Origin: Trametopsis cervina
Taxonomy: Eukaryota; Basidiomycota; Agaricomycetes; Polyporales; Irpicaceae
Assembly: GCA_022385755.1 (NCBI GenBank)
Contig: MU278356.1
Coordinates: forward strand, 186,001-250,000
Direction of reading: 5' to 3'
DNA: 64,000 nucleotides
The translations under genes were made by a program, and so were the position numbers. The notes under the pieces were generated by a model. That model saw only the letters and a program-made list of their open reading frames with translations. It had not been told where the DNA came from and ran no database searches. Positions 35,999 to 48,955 of this stretch are shown piece by piece. The number at the start of each line of letters is the position of its first letter. Within the stretch, counting starts at the first letter, position 1.

Positions 35999-37642
35999 AT
36001 GCCTCGAGAGACAAAGACTCGCCCGACACTCAAGCAAGCGAATCGCGCCACGGTTCTCCTGGTTTCACTGTCCTTGGCGCTGTGTCCATTTACCCTCCTG
36101 CTGACGCTGTCATTCTATATTCTCTCACGTCTCACGAACACTCACCTGGGAGCAAACCAGCAAGCGGAAGGCGGCGATAAGTCCGTCAAGACGGTTCTGA
36201 TCACAGGAGCCAGAGCAAACAAAGCTCTAACTCTCATACGGGCGTTCAAGCGTTCTGGATGCCGAGTCATCGCGGCCGAGGAAGAGAAATGGGGTCGATA
36301 CGCCATGTCGCGGTTCTCCCGCGGGGTGGACAATTATCACTTCTTGCCTGACTCAGATGTAGACCAGGAAGCGTACATACACGCCCTGCAACGCATCATC
36401 TCTGCGGAACGCATCGATGCTTGGGTGCCCTGTTCGACCGTACAGGCCACCATGCTAGACTCAGAAGCAGCGAAGCGGATACGTGAGGGGAAGCTGGGAG
36501 GAAAGGCAGGCTGTGAATGCTTCATACCGGAGCCTATCATAGCTGGCGAGCTTCATTGGAAGGATCAATTTGAAGCTCTCCTGAAGGACCTTGGCATAGC
36601 GGTCCCCGACAGCAAGGTTGTAACCTCCGTCCCCGCTGCGGTGGACTTCCTGCACGCTCCCGAAACGCTCGCGAAAGGTCATCGGTACTTGCTCAAGTGC
36701 CTAACGTTGGATGACTTGGGGAGGGATGACTTCACTCTGCTCCCCCTCGCGACGCCCGAAGAGACGTTTAACCATCTCTCGAGCATCCCAACACCGATCA
36801 GCGCAAAGGATCCTTTCTTACTACAACAATTTCTCCACGGACCAGAGTATTGCACGCACGTCGCCGCACGCTGTGGTCGGATCACTGCGTTTGTCGCATG
36901 CAGGAGCAACCAACTTCTTATGCGCTATGCCGACGTAGCAAACCTTGGTGCGGAAGAGCGTGCGAGGGGTCACGAGCTCGAGGCGTGGTCGCAGCGTTTT
37001 CTGGACTTGTATCAATCCAAGTTGGAGAAAGAGGGAAAGACTAGCGCTACATTCAACTTGACCGGCCACTTCAGTTTCGACTTCATTTACGAAGAAAACG
37101 AGCAGACTCTATACGTCCTCGAATGCAATCTCGTGCGTCACCTCGCCACAAACTCATACTATACATCTTCTGATATCCTAATCTGAAACTAGCGTGCACA
37201 TACCGCTGTCTGTCTGCTCTCAGACAATAAATTGCTCGGGGCTCACTATCTTGGTGAAACAAAGAAGAATTCTGTTGCATATCCCGCTCCCGGTACAGCA
37301 GCGCGTTCCTGGCTAGCACATGCCCTTCCTCTTACCGTCGCACGTTGGGTTCCTCGCTCGTTACACCCTATCATCCACCCACAGCTGTTCTCCACGCTCT
37401 ACCCTCCTGCTGGGCCCTTTGACCCTACGGCCTCGCCTTTTCCCTATGAGGGGCCTATACAACTCTTGCGGAGATATCTGATTGACGGCTCAGAGAGGGA
37501 CGGCGTATGGGATTGGAGTGACCCGTGGCCGTTCTTTGCACTATGTCATATCACCTGGCCGTGGCTCCTGCTCAATCGTATGTGGAGGGGCGTTGCTTGG
37601 AGCCGCGTCAACGTCAGCACCTCTCGTGTCTTCGAGTGCTGA
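35999..37642 (+). CDS. Membrane-anchored ATP-grasp ligase resembling MysC (2 exons)
   Basis: Predicted ATP-dependent carboxylate-amine/thiol ligase of 527 aa. After MPRETKTRP a single hydrophobic segment (VLLVSLSLALCPFTLLLTLS) suggests anchoring in the ER membrane. The soluble part starts with a Rossmann-like pre-ATP-grasp domain (VKTVLITGARANKALTLIRA; FSRGVDNYHFLPDSD), then the ATP-grasp fold (HRYLLKCLTLDD; PFLLQQFLHGPEYCTHVAAR; LTGHFSFDFIYE) and the metal-binding ECN motif. One 60-nt intron (37133-37192) splits this motif as ECNL/RAHTAV, a position usually occupied by ECNPRAH, so Pro is replaced by Leu. The pattern resembles MysC-type enzymes that attach glycine to 4-deoxygadusol in mycosporine synthesis. 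No partner genes (dehydroquinate synthase-like, O-methyltransferase) are adjacent, so function remains inference. Confidence 0.75.
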
Positions 37643-38413
37643 GTACGATGCGCTGGCGGATACACAAAACCCGCAGCTCGACCAGAGAGCGACTGACGGA
37701 AGAAACACGGAAAGGAGCATGGAGGGAAGAGAGACTTTCAATATATATGTACACAAATTTCTTGTATTTACTTCGGATTCCAGAGTCTGCAGCGAGCAAC
37801 CAGTATCGGTGAACCTGTAGCTAGCTGTCTACTTTGTTTACTTTCACTTTATACACGACGCATCGGTATAACCTTCCGCTGACAGGCTGACACCTTTCTA
37901 TCGACCACCGCTGGCGATCCGGGCCATCGTCTCTTCTTTCCTGCAGCAATGAGAGGCGTGAGCTTGCACATTATACAAAGCATTAGGCGGTCAGGGAACG
38001 GTGGTGAACAAGGGGAAACGGGGGAGTGGGAGAAGAAAGGAAAGGGGAGTATGAAAGGGGAGAAGCGGTATTGAACGATAATACGATAGAAGCGATATAT
38101 CAGCGTATGCTAGACTAGAGCCATGACGACGACAGAGGTCAAGTCCGATGGATCGACGTAGAACAGTGGGATGGGGAACGATGAGGAAGATGAGAATTGG
38201 GTAGATAGTGATGGGTGAACGAGTGGGATGAGGCCTGTGCGCCGACGAACGCGGCGGTGAGCAGGAGGATCGTGAAGCCGTAAGAGTAATGCAGTCATAC
38301 ACGCCCTGACCTGCAGAATAGAAGAGAAGGACGTATGCGAAGCAAAGGGGAAAAAGTAAGATCAATGCAAGCACTGACGTAGATAATGAGCGACTGACCG
38401 TCATCGCGGGTCA
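37643..38413. other. Intergenic region between convergent genes
   Basis: About 770 bp. A 137-codon minus-strand frame (37991-38404) follows directly after the CDC55 stop. It has a hydrophobic start (SVLALILLFPLCFAYVLLFY) but low-complexity Pro/Leu/Ser content and no homology I recognise. It lies where the CDC55 3' UTR should be and is not called as a gene. Confidence 0.4.
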
Positions 38414-40154
38414 TCATGCAGCACTGTATAGGAAGAGGTTGTTCGTAGCGGCGATCTGAGATGGCCGTGTGAGTAAGATAAACGCGCGGCAGTAGTGAAT
38501 ATGATACGCACGGCGATGGTATTTTCCCTAGGATGCCAGCTAGCGTGCAAGATCTTCTTGTTAAAGTCCAGCGTATCGAGGGCCATGTTCTCCCTCAATC
38601 CGCCCGGCCGTCCATTCTTCGCACCCAGTTTGTTCCCCGGCAGCGGTCCTCCGATCTTCTTCGCCTTGAACGCCGACTTGTCTGCTTGCAGTACAACGTC
38701 ATTCAGCGTATCCGCGTCGTATATACGGAAGTAGTTGTGGTATGAGCCGGTCAATATGTGTCTGCAGGGAACACGGTGTGAGTAGTTCGCAATAGATTCG
38801 ATTGGTCTTGGTACGCACTGATCGTCCCCACCCCATGTGCATTCGAACTTGTCGAATATGCAGTCATTCTCGTACAAGTCACACAGCTTGCCTCGTAAGT
38901 GGTCGTGTATAGGGATCGTTTTCACTGGTTTCGAGTCCATGTTGACGTCCCAAATCTTCAGCGATAGGTAGTCTCGTGACAAGATATAGCGACCGTCGTG
39001 GCTGAACTTGACGTCAGAGATAGATGAAATAATCTCTGAGAAGAATGAACGGTTCGTGGGATCCTCTTCCTCCTCAAACACTACGGCGCGGCGATGATGG
39101 TGAGTTGCCCGGATTACATAACGGCTGACCGAACCGGCTCAGATTGGACACTCACTCTTCGCATGACGATCACACAACGCTGAGTCACGCATGTCCGCCA
39201 GCTTTATGTTGCTCTTCGAGCTGGAGTACATGAAGACGTTGCACTGGGTCGGGTGGAACTCTGCGGCGGTAATCACCTCTGTCAGCTCCTCCATGTTCGC
39301 GGGTTTGATGTCCACGATGTCTACGCCACATATCAATATGTCAGCATTGCGTGAGACACATAAGACGCACTGAAGGACTGGTCTGAGATGTTCAGGTTCC
39401 ACAAGTTCACTCTGAGGTCATCAGCCGAGATGTAAGTCTCTTGGTCAGAGTTAACAGAGATCGAGTGGATGTGGTAAGCATGCGCATTGGAGTAGACTTT
39501 GCGAGGAACAGCAGCGACAATGTTGTCTTGTTGTTGCATGCGAGGGAGCTTCAGCTGCGAGTGGCTAGTTGGAGGCGGTATGGGGCGCTGGCCGTCCGCG
39601 AGGTTCGACTCTGATACGACCCGGAGAGACTTCTCGAAGACCTTCCACAGTTTGATCGTCTTGTCTGAAAGGGAATAAATAGCTGACCATAACCTCACAT
39701 TGCCAAAAATACGCACCATTTGTCGACAGGAGGAAGTGTGCAGCATTCTGTCGTTTGCACCACTTGATCTTGTTGATCTTCTCCTCGATCTCGAGGGACT
39801 TCAGATAGTCGAACTCTGGTTCGTGTGACTGGAATTCAGTGTAAAACTTGTATTCACAGCCCTTTTTCTATAGAAAACGTTAGCGCAGGGAACACAACAG
39901 CTATCGGACCTGGCCTGACCATCTCATTCCGCTCGAACAAGACGACTCTGCCACCCTTGTCTCCCGTCGCGAGATAGTTCCCTGTTGAATCGAACTCCAC
40001 AGTCGAGATGATGTCGGCTGGTGTAGCTTGCGTGAGTATATTGACGCGTCATACATCTAGCGCACTCACCCTCCGTTATATCCTCGACTTCGCCCTTGTC
40101 TCCGAAACACTGTGCGAACCGCCATCCTCCTGAGCTAGACGCGTCTGTTTCCAT
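38414..40154 (-). CDS. CDC55: PP2A regulatory subunit B (B55/CDC55), 8 exons
   Basis: WD40 beta-propeller subunit that gives protein phosphatase 2A its specificity in mitosis and cell-cycle control; about 460 aa. The ATG at 40154 gives [20 protein letters not shown], then after splicing [20 protein letters not shown] and [12 protein letters not shown], the strongly conserved first blade. Further family landmarks are [92 protein letters not shown] and [14 protein letters not shown]. The last exon ends [12 protein letters not shown] with the stop at 38414-38416. All blades are present and sequence conservation is very high, so this is the orthologue with little doubt. Confidence 0.95.
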
Positions 40155-40974
40155 GATGGTGTCGATTGTGATATCGTTGTTCTCTGAAAGGTCGTTATAG
40201 TCGCTATCTGGTTTCGTAAAGGCCGTTAAGCGGGTTCTGAAGCGCAGCTAAGCTCGTGGTGGGGGGAAGGAAGTCTAAAGATTCAGCGTGCGGTGGCGAA
40301 TGGCAGGCGGCCGTGCGTATGTAGACGCCAACGAGGCGTAGGCGCCCGTATTACCAAATGCAGACCACGTCCACTGGACCCAATTCAAGCCTCCTCCCCA
40401 TGACGAACGCCGGTACTGTATGTCTCGTTCGGAACTCAATTAAAGATCAAGCGACAATACACCCTTGGCCTGCACACGGATTGTGTCTAGAAATAGCTTG
40501 CTCAAGTCCAGCATTTGGGGGTCCGCGCTTTATATGAACATACATAACAGTATTCCAGGATATGATCGTAGCATCCCGCAATAGAACAACGAAGGCCTTT
40601 TCAGGTCAGGATATATTTGAAACGCCCCGTGAAGGGGTCCTTTCACATGTTACACACCTTCAAGGAAGAACAGGAAAGCAGAAATCGTCCTAGGTTTTCA
40701 GACCTCAGCGCCACCTCAACCGCTTGTATGGCTACTGTAGTGGCTCGCCGTCGGGAGTTACTATACTGGTGTTGTCCGGCAGCAAGAACAGCGTCGATGG
40801 GATTTCTTGCAGTAGAACCAGAAGCGTTGGCGGAAGCCCTTCCATTGTGACCCTCTCGGACCCTCTTCCAAATTTCGGATGAAGATATTGATACTTGGTG
40901 AAGCAGTCCTTTCGCATGTTAGTTACAAATACACGCTCGAGGGAGCATATGAAAGCAATGTCATAGATAAATAT
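40155..40974. other. Intergenic region upstream of CDC55
   Basis: About 820 bp between the CDC55 start and the end of the next minus-strand gene. The right part holds a 61-codon minus frame (40732-40917) with protein-like composition (LPPTLLVLLQEIPSTLFLLP) but no known relatives; it could be the remnant of a lost gene. The left part should contain the CDC55 promoter. Confidence 0.35.
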
Positions 40975-42278
40975 TCAAGTTGCAGGCCTCAGCCATTCGT
41001 CCGAAGTGAGCCACGGCGGACATCCAGTCGCCTCACCGTGGGACCAAACCACTTCCAGCACCTCACCCTTGGGTTTTCGCCTGGTCGCCTTCGCGTAAAT
41101 TCCGAACCAAAGATCTTGGACACTCTCACACCGTTGAAAGATGACTGAGGCAGCGTATTTTTCGACGTCGCGTTGTTCATTAAGGACTTGCATGGCGAAG
41201 TCCATTGCATTCGGCCCCGTATACTCAGCTCCATGCCACGCAGGCGAAAAGCCTAGGTTCAAATCGGCCACCTCAGGCACTGATAGAACTTCTACACCGA
41301 GGGTCGAAAGATGGTCCACAAAGTCCTGAATATAGAGTGAGCCCAGGTGATAACCAAACAGTGTAGAGCGAAAGAGAAACTAACGTGAAAGGTGAAATCT
41401 GCACCTAGTAGCGTGGTTGATATAACCAAAGTGTTGATTAGGGGTATTGACTCCTGCAATGCTGGCATGCGTTCATCGTAGTTGAGAAGAAGCATGGCAT
41501 CAATGATAACTGTAACCGTACCGGTCATAAGGTGAAGATTCCACTGTCCGCCCAAGATAAAACACTTGAGGTCGGACAGTCCTGCCGCCTGCTTGATCAT
41601 TCTTAACGAATGGTCGCATTCATTCCAGTAGTCGTCATGTCTCGAATACCAGATTTCTGTCGCCGAGAATACTTGTACGTTCGGACAATACTTGGCAACA
41701 TAATCGTTATAGGGGCTGACGACAAGCCTGCGGATGTGAGTGAACACGGGACTCCGTGCCGCGAAGGCTGCTTCAAAGACAGGTGCTTGGCCCTCGTCGA
41801 TGACAATTGTCAACTTCTCAAGATGTTTCTTGCTTGCGACGGAAAGGGTTTCCAGCATATCGAGGAGCTTATCGGGAAGATCTTGGGGGATTGTGTCGGA
41901 TATTCCATATCTCTTCTCTATTGGGAGCAGAACAGACAGCTCACTAGAAAGGTCCGCCTGTTGGTACGTTAAGACTGAAAGTCATAGGTTAAGTACGTAC
42001 CGCACGTATGTCGACGATGCAGGGTCCCATGTAAGCAATTTCTGCCTAGCGTTGTCCCAGGTCTCACTGTCGGCGCAGCGGAGTGAGATCGAACGAAATA
42101 TGTGGGGCAGACAGAATATCCTGAGACGTCTGCATGTCTCGGACAGGGCAATCAAAGGTGTATCCTGGCAAGCAAGATCCAGAACTTAGTTTACGATTCC
42201 GTTCGTGCAATCACTCACCTGAGCAGCCGCGGCTGCGCAGATAAGCACGAGGACGTCGTCGTTCAGACGGTCCAGCAT
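40975..42278 (-). CDS. F-box-like protein, singleton 4
   Basis: Predicted F-box-like protein of about 390 aa. The ATG at 42278 opens a short exon reading MLDRLNDDVLVLICAAAA. An intron joins it to DTPLIALSETCRRLRIFC and LPHIFRSISLRC, together a compact F-box pattern. After a second, less certain intron near 41950-41990 the text reads LSVLLPIEKRYGISDTIPQD and then an LRR-like region (HLEKLTIVIDEG; FTHIRRLVVSPYND; SDLKCFILGGQWNLHL). A third intron at about 41335-41395 leads into DFVDHLSTLGVEVLSVPE and the end WLTSDEWLRPAT. The middle junction uses an unusually short intron (about 39 nt), so the exact sequence there is doubtful. Confidence 0.65.
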
Positions 42279-42680
42279 GTATACGAAGTCTTTGATATGC
42301 CGGGGACTTCCAAGTAGTTTGTGGACAAGATTGTAGTTCACGCGGGTACCCCTGAGGAGTTAAGGTGGTACAATAGGTCAAGGCTAGCACAGAGTGAGAA
42401 TCAGTTATCGTTATGACGTCTTGGTATACCAGCTGTCAGTATCCTTCTGTATTGTTAAGAGGGATAGGGGCACACACATGTCCATTTCAACGAGTCTACT
42501 CAAGAGTCTGTTATGCTTAGCGGGTACGCTCCAATAAATTACAGCTGTGGGTGAAATGAATAACAGCTCGATGAGTACGGGCAACTCGGCCACAGTATTT
42601 ATTAGGCGCCTCGTACCATTGACGCGACTGAAGTATCGACACGAAAAAGAGCGCGACCACCACCACAGGCGACGTCCAAG
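42279..42680. promoter_or_regulatory. Divergent promoter region (F-box singleton 4 / ERG4)
   Basis: About 400 bp between divergent starts, expected to hold the ERG4 promoter. No sterol-response element could be assigned with confidence. Confidence 0.4.
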
Positions 42681-44583
42681 ATGTCCTCCACGGCCACAGT
42701 GTCCTCAAACGGCCTGCGCCAGCGCGCCGTGAACGGCAATGGCAGCATAGTGACTCCTACCGAGGAAGGCAAAAAGACTGATAAGATCCTCGACTCCCAT
42801 ACCGAGTACGTGCCAGCAGTTCGCGCTATAGAGTAAAGCTAATGAACGTCTCAGGTATGAGTTCGGAGGGCCATGGGGTGTCGTATCTATCATGACTGGA
42901 TTCCCTATCCTCATGTACTATCTCTGGATTTGCCTCGTATTCTATGACGGTCAGCTTGTCTTCCCCAAGTCCGTGGACGACCTGGTGCCCTTCTTGGGTC
43001 GCATGTGGGAACACATCCGTGTCGTAAGTAGTGTCATATACTCAAACGTTCTACGATGCTCATGCCTCGGCTAGGATGCCAGCCCCAACCTAGTTGCCTG
43101 GAAAATCTACGGCGGTTTGATGGCCTACCAACTCATCCTTGCTGGTATTGTTCCCGGTTACATGCAGGAAGGTCTGCCGGTCCCTTCCCTAGGCTACAAG
43201 ACCTTGATGTACAAGTGCAACGCTCTCTGGTCTATTTATATCACCTGGGCCACCGCTGCCATCCTACACGTCACTGGCATCTTCCGTCTCACCGAGATCA
43301 TCGACAACTTTGGCCACCTAATGAGTGTGGCGATGATTGTCGGCTTCGGCGTGTCGTTCGGGATGTACTTCCTCACGGTGGCCACCGGCAACCAGATTCG
43401 CATGTCTGGCAACTTCATCTACGACGTCTTCATGGGAGCGTGCTTGAACCCTCGTATTGGGCCTATCGACCTCAAGATGTGGCTTGAAGTCCGCATTCCA
43501 TGGGTATTGGTGTTCTTCATCTCGGTTTCCGGAGCCTGCAAGCAATACGAACAATATGGTTACGTCACGCCGGTAAGCCTCAGTCGCTCTGCGCAGAGCG
43601 GACTCTATTCACACTATTTCAGAATATGGCTTTCATGTGTCTCGCTACATGGCTCTACCTCAATGCATGGTGAGTATATCGCATCTTATTGTGCTCACCC
43701 TTAACTCATAGCTATGCAGCATCAAGGGAGAGGAATGCATTCCTCAAACGTGGGATATGTTCCATGAGAAGTACGCAATACTATCAACGAGCCAAGAAAT
43801 CTAACTAACCAACCACTGTGCAGATGGGGCTTCTTGGTTATCTTCTGGAACTTCGCCGGAGTGCCGTTCGTGAGTAGCATCTTTCCTAGGAGAAGTCATG
43901 AGGCTCACAGCTCCTACAGTCATACATCTACTCCGTCGTCTACATGGCCACACACGACCCGGAGAACTACCGTTTCTCCACTCCCACCTACGTCCTCCTG
44001 TTCGGCACTCTTCTGGGAGCATACTACATTTGGGACACGTCTATGTCGCAGAAAAGTCGTTTCAAGATGCAAACTCAGGGTATCACGTCGTACCGCAAGA
44101 CCTTCCCTCAGCTACCGTACGGCACCTTGCATGATCCCAAGTTCATCCAAACGGCGCACGGGTGAGCTCTAAATTTCAATTATCCCTGTGGATGATGTCA
44201 TTAACATATTTGAATAGCAACCGTCTGCTTGTTGACGGTTGGTGGGCATGGTCTCGCAAGCCCGTGAGTGCACAAATCAACTATTCATTGCGAATATTTT
44301 ATAATCTTTTTCTATAGAACTACGTCGCCGACTGGATCATGAGTCTCACCTGGGGTCTGTGCCAGGGCACATGCTCGCCCATCCCCTACTTCTACTCGGT
44401 CTTCTTCATCGCCGTCCTCGTTCACCGTGTCGGTCGTGACTTTGAGAGGTCAGTACTTCTATACTGCATCTACACCGAGGGCTGACGAACCATGCTCTGC
44501 ATAGATGTGCGCGCAAGTACGGAAAAGACTGGGAGCGCTACTGTTCCATCGTCAAGTACAAGTTCATCCCTGGCGTGTACTAA
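42681..44583 (+). CDS. ERG4: ERG4, delta(24(24(1)))-sterol C-24(28) reductase (10 exons)
   Basis: Last enzyme of ergosterol synthesis: it reduces the C-24(28) double bond of ergosta-5,7,22,24(28)-tetraenol with NADPH in the ER membrane. The ATG at 42681 starts [16 protein letters not shown]. Nine introns of 45-60 nt join [97 protein letters not shown] and the C-terminal sterol-reductase signature: [51 protein letters not shown] and KYKFIPGVY. Multiple hydrophobic helices are present. ERG4 is distinguished from ERG24 and the lamin-B receptor by the [12 protein letters not shown] and THDPENY segments. The stop is at 44581-44583. Confidence 0.94.
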
Positions 44584-44792
44584 TCGGGTTTCATTGTGAA
44601 TAACGGGTAACAGTGTCTTCGTGTTTGTGCGTACAGTCCTACAGGCCACAAAAATTAGCATCTACTCTATCTAAGTACAAACTAATGTATACCAGACGTC
44701 TTGTTCATATTAATGCGGGCAACGATGCGCAGTGACTGAATACTAAATACTGAAAGAAAAACCCTCCTGCATGCTGAGAGGACATATGTGCA

Positions 44793-47700
44793 CTAAGACC
44801 CTTTACGATCTTCCACCAGCTGCAATAACAGTTGCTCAATTCTCTTCTGCCTCATCTCCATTCTCTCCAGCTTCTTCTCCAGCGCACCCTCCGGCCCCTC
44901 TTCCTCGATCTGACTTGCCTGCTCAGGTTCGACCTCCTCACTATCCGTGTCGTTGTCATTTTTGCCTTTCATGCCACGACCCTGGTCAGGACTCTCCGAC
45001 AGCGGCTCCGCAGCTAGCGTGCTCGGTGCACCTCCAGCGACAGGGAACCGCCTCAGGCCCAATCCCTGCGACGGACTCGTAGGCACAAACGAGTCCCCAG
45101 TGGCCGTAGACATGGCGCGTCGGTGCTGCTGCTGTTGCGGGTGCGGATGCGGAAACTGGTACTGAGACGCTTGAGATTGGACCATAGACGAGAGCCGGCG
45201 GCGCGTCGCAGGACCATAGCTGATCCCTGTTGCACCAGGCGGCGTGTTGCCGGCAAGCTGGGGACCATTGTGGCCGTCGGGCGGCGCGGCGTCCGCTTGC
45301 TCCTCGTGCATGATCAGCGGCTGGAAGACCTGCGCGAGCGGACTCGGCGCATTCTGTAAACCGTCCGCGACGCGCGTGACGAGCGACGCCAGTCGTGTGC
45401 GCGGTAGCGGGACGTGACTCGGGGCGGGCGAGGGCGGGGACCGACCACCCTCTGATTTGCGCGGCGAGGCAGGCGGCGAGGGGTGGGCAGGGCCGTTGGT
45501 GTGTGCGCTGGAATGCGACACGCGTGGGCGGCGCGAGGACTGGGAGGGGCGCCGACCACTGCGGATGTCGATGGGAGGGATCGCGCCGCCGTCGTTCATG
45601 TCCAGCGCACTTTCGTCGGCTTCGGTGTCGTCGTGTTCAGAGTCTTCGAGTTCGAAAATCTGTATGGACATATATCAGGCTGTTGTGCCACAGGCAAAAC
45701 GGAAGAGAGAGACGGACCGCGTCGATATCTGCGTCGGCACCGGCGAGCCCCTCAAAGAGGGCTATATAACACTGTAAGTTAGCCAACCCACGACGAAAGC
45801 CATATAGACTCACAGAGTCTCTTCAGCCCACGTGGAAGCGTGTCAAACACTTTTTCGGCAGCAGCAGACATGGTCTCGTAGAATGTGAGTGAGCCCGACC
45901 GTTTCGCCTGCCGCTCATACAGCGCAATCAGCAGCAGTATCGGGAAACTTGTCACCCTAAAAATACAAGGTTTCGGGTGAGATGAATATTTTGTTGAGAA
46001 GATATGAGGCCTACCTGATAGTGAAAACGTTGACCTGAGCAAGCCGTAAATTCGTCAGCATGATCACCGCAACTCAGCGTAGCGGTGCACAAACCTTATG
46101 GAACCACCGCGGGGACAAGATATAACTCGCCGGCAACATCACACAGAGCGCGATGAGGTTCACGGGTGGCTGGTAAGAGAACAACGAATCTGCCTTCACG
46201 CTGCGTATCATCAACAGATGTGAACATAGGGGATATATGCGGGAATGTGAACTTACCCCTCGATAGTCGACACAGCGCGTCGAAACATAGCCTACCAAAG
46301 CCATCAGATGATGCACGCGGGTCATTTAAAAAGGATGGGGTTAGGAACGTACCTCTGCGGCAGCATCGTCGTTGATTGTTGTAAACGTATGTGACAAAAT
46401 CTGAGTAAACCCGTGTGTTCGTCAGGGGAAGGAAAATCAACGGCGGGGAAAGAGACGCACCGACACGAGTACTGTCCGCGTCAATTGCATCAGCGGAATC
46501 TTGACGACGAAAAGCAAGGAGGAACTCACCAGTGAGCAGAAGCGTGTTGCTTAGGCACGCGTAGGTGATCATCATGAATGGGCCAAATACCGGATGGAAG
46601 TCCACTACAACACCAGTTTAGGTCACTCAAACAAACATGGTCCACATGGACGAGGGAGCGACTGACTAGACTTGTCGAAACCGGAGGCATCGAGCCCAAA
46701 GTAGAGGTCGAGCATCCACCATGCAATTTGCCTAGCGAGGTATATCGTGAGCGAAGATGGGACGGTGACGGAGGTTGCTGTGGCTTACCCCGCAGAGTAC
46801 CTGCGCATGTCCCATTCAGCAATCTACGTCGAGAGCCAAAACAAAGGGTAAAGCTTACCCGGCTTGGTTCCGGCTCAGCCTTCAAACAAACCATAGTCAG
46901 ATGTCTCACAGCACAGAAGGAGAAAATAAAGAGGAGCGTACGTCCAGAGCGCATACAGGAACCCACCAAAGCAGAACGCGGCGATGAGAATGAGCGCAAC
47001 GAACTGCACAATCATCGCGCGCAGCGATAGCACCATGAGGTTGTTCTTGAATGTGACAAACGCCAGTCTGTATCGCGTCGGGAGGTTAGTATATTTTGGT
47101 GGGATTGGGATGGAGGGTCAGTACGAACCGAGGGAACATCAGTACGGCTATGATGGCGAGAAAGTCCATTCCTGTTGTCCGAGCCCACAAGCCTGAAATT
47201 CGTTGGGAGCACATGATGTCAGCTCAAACATTGATAGCTGAGAGGCAAAATAAGTGGCGCACGGTCATGGTAAACTCCATACAGCCGAAGAACGGTGTAC
47301 GTGCAAAACAGAGTCACTGCAAACCACAGAAAAATCACATGCAAGTCAGTCACAGGCAAATCTCTCATATGCGCAGGAAACGAAATGGCGTACCGAATGC
47401 AAGGTCGAATCCGTTCTATGAGAATTGTAAGCTCGTGGCGCGACGAGAAGATCAGCGAACGTACCCAGGTGCCCTTGAAGTACACTATCGCCCGCAACGC
47501 GCGTCCGTCAGCTCTGCACTCCCAAGCAACACAAGGAGCACGCACCTTTGATCCCGTGCTCCTGCATCGCGGCGACCTTCTCGAGCGTGAAACCCAAAGC
47601 GTAGATCATGAATATGCCCTCGGACGCGTTCACCGAGTCGAGCGAGTTGAACTCGAGTGCGAATATGAACAGGACAAAGAGGATAAGGAAACTGGTTGGC

Positions 47701-48955
47701 GAGTCAGTGCGGCGTGGTGAAAGGGGTCCGTACGAGCGCACGCACTTTATGTATTCGAGCACGGAGCGTACTGCAGGTACTTTAAGTCTGCAAGGGGCTG
47801 CAATTTAGCGCGACGCAATGGAGGAAGGTGGGGAGGGGCGGGTGCACCTGTAGTGGTCGAGCAAAGGAGCCTTGTGCGGGTCGTAAAAGTGGATGGGTGT
47901 GCGTTTGTATGTCTGCCATGTATTATTTACTTAGCATTGCCCACACCGCATAGGTCGCACAAGAAGAAGAAGCCACTCACATCCGACAATATCGACCGGC
48001 TGCTGTCCGCCTGGTACACGATCTTCCCGCTGCACGCCGCTCGTGAGCACCAGCACACACATCCGCCACAGGCCAGGGACAAAGGCAAAGGAGAAGAGAA
48101 CCGCGAGCACACACCTCCAAATTCCATCAATCACCTTCTGGCACGCCGCGCTCTTGATGAATCCCTTCGCCTGGCTAATAATTGCGACCTCGAGCGCATT
48201 GCCGACGCGCTCTGCCTGCAAGTCTCCCGTGTCCTCGCGCTCCTCCTGTGCGCGCCTGAGCAGCTCGCCGCGTGCACCAGCATACACGGGCCAGCTCGTG
48301 GTGCATGCGAGTGCGAGCTCTCGCACGCCCCTAGCGGCGTGGGCGCGCAGCGCACGCACAGCAAGGAGCTCGCACAGCGTCGCACGGGCACGTGAGAGCG
48401 CATGCGTCGTCGGGTGCGTGTCCCGTGCAAAGTAGGCGCGGTTGAGTAGCAGGCAGAATACGACGGCGAGATTGCCACGCCGCTGGATGGCTGCATATTT
48501 TTCCTCCAGCGGGCGCACGAGCGTATAGGTCAGGTCAGGGGCTGTGAGCTGTATTATGGGTCAGCGGGCACCACGAAGACACGCGTAGGGCCGCGAACGC
48601 ACTGCTTCGTACGACAATGGTGTGTCTGTGTGTGTACGTCAGACCATGTCCCTGCAGCGCATAGACAGACCAGCTCACCTATAAAATGCTATGAACATTC
48701 CGACGCGTTAGTACATCGCGTGTGCAACAGGAGAGTGCGTACCGTCACGTCCTGCGTGCACAAATTTTATCAGCGTGAGTGCGAGTGAAGCTCGAGTGGA
48801 GAAGGCTAAGAAGGGCAACTGACACTGCGTATCATCTGGATGACCGGGTACACCTCCGTTGTCGCGTCCGGGTGCTCCTCCTCGCGTTGCTGGTTGTGGT
48901 CGTGCTGGAGGAGGGGCACGCGTTCCGCCGCGAGCGATGAGCCAGATTCAGCCAT
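44793..48955 (-). CDS. YVC1: Vacuolar TRP-type cation channel YVC1 (many exons)
   Basis: Calcium-permeable channel of the vacuolar membrane that releases Ca2+ under osmotic stress. The ATG at 48955 gives MAESGSSLAAERVPLLQHDH. Roughly 14 short introns separate a helical N-terminal domain (EEKYAAIQRRGNLAVVFCLL; ALEVAIISQAKGFIKS), linker pieces (TYKRTPIHFYDPHKAPLLDH), six membrane segments and the pore side: FFKGTW-like YFKGTW, NGFDLAF, MDFLAIMAVLMFPR, FGGFLYALWT, then HPVFGPFMMITYACLSNTLL, HTFTTINDDAAAEAMFRRAV and the hallmark VKADSLFSYQPPVNLIAL. The cytosolic tail is Pro/Ser-rich with a His/Gln run (PHPHPQQQQHRR) and ends in a predicted coiled coil (LERMEMRQKRIEQLLLQLVE). Order and motifs match fungal YVC1 over the full length. 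The exon borders are not all verified. Confidence 0.88.

Noticed and set aside
37991..38404. 137-codon minus-strand ORF with a hydrophobic start
   Set aside because: Low-complexity composition, no motif, and it lies directly in the expected 3' UTR of CDC55.
46578..47030. 150-codon plus-strand ORF inside YVC1
   Set aside because: Antisense shadow of YVC1 exons and introns; no conserved features.
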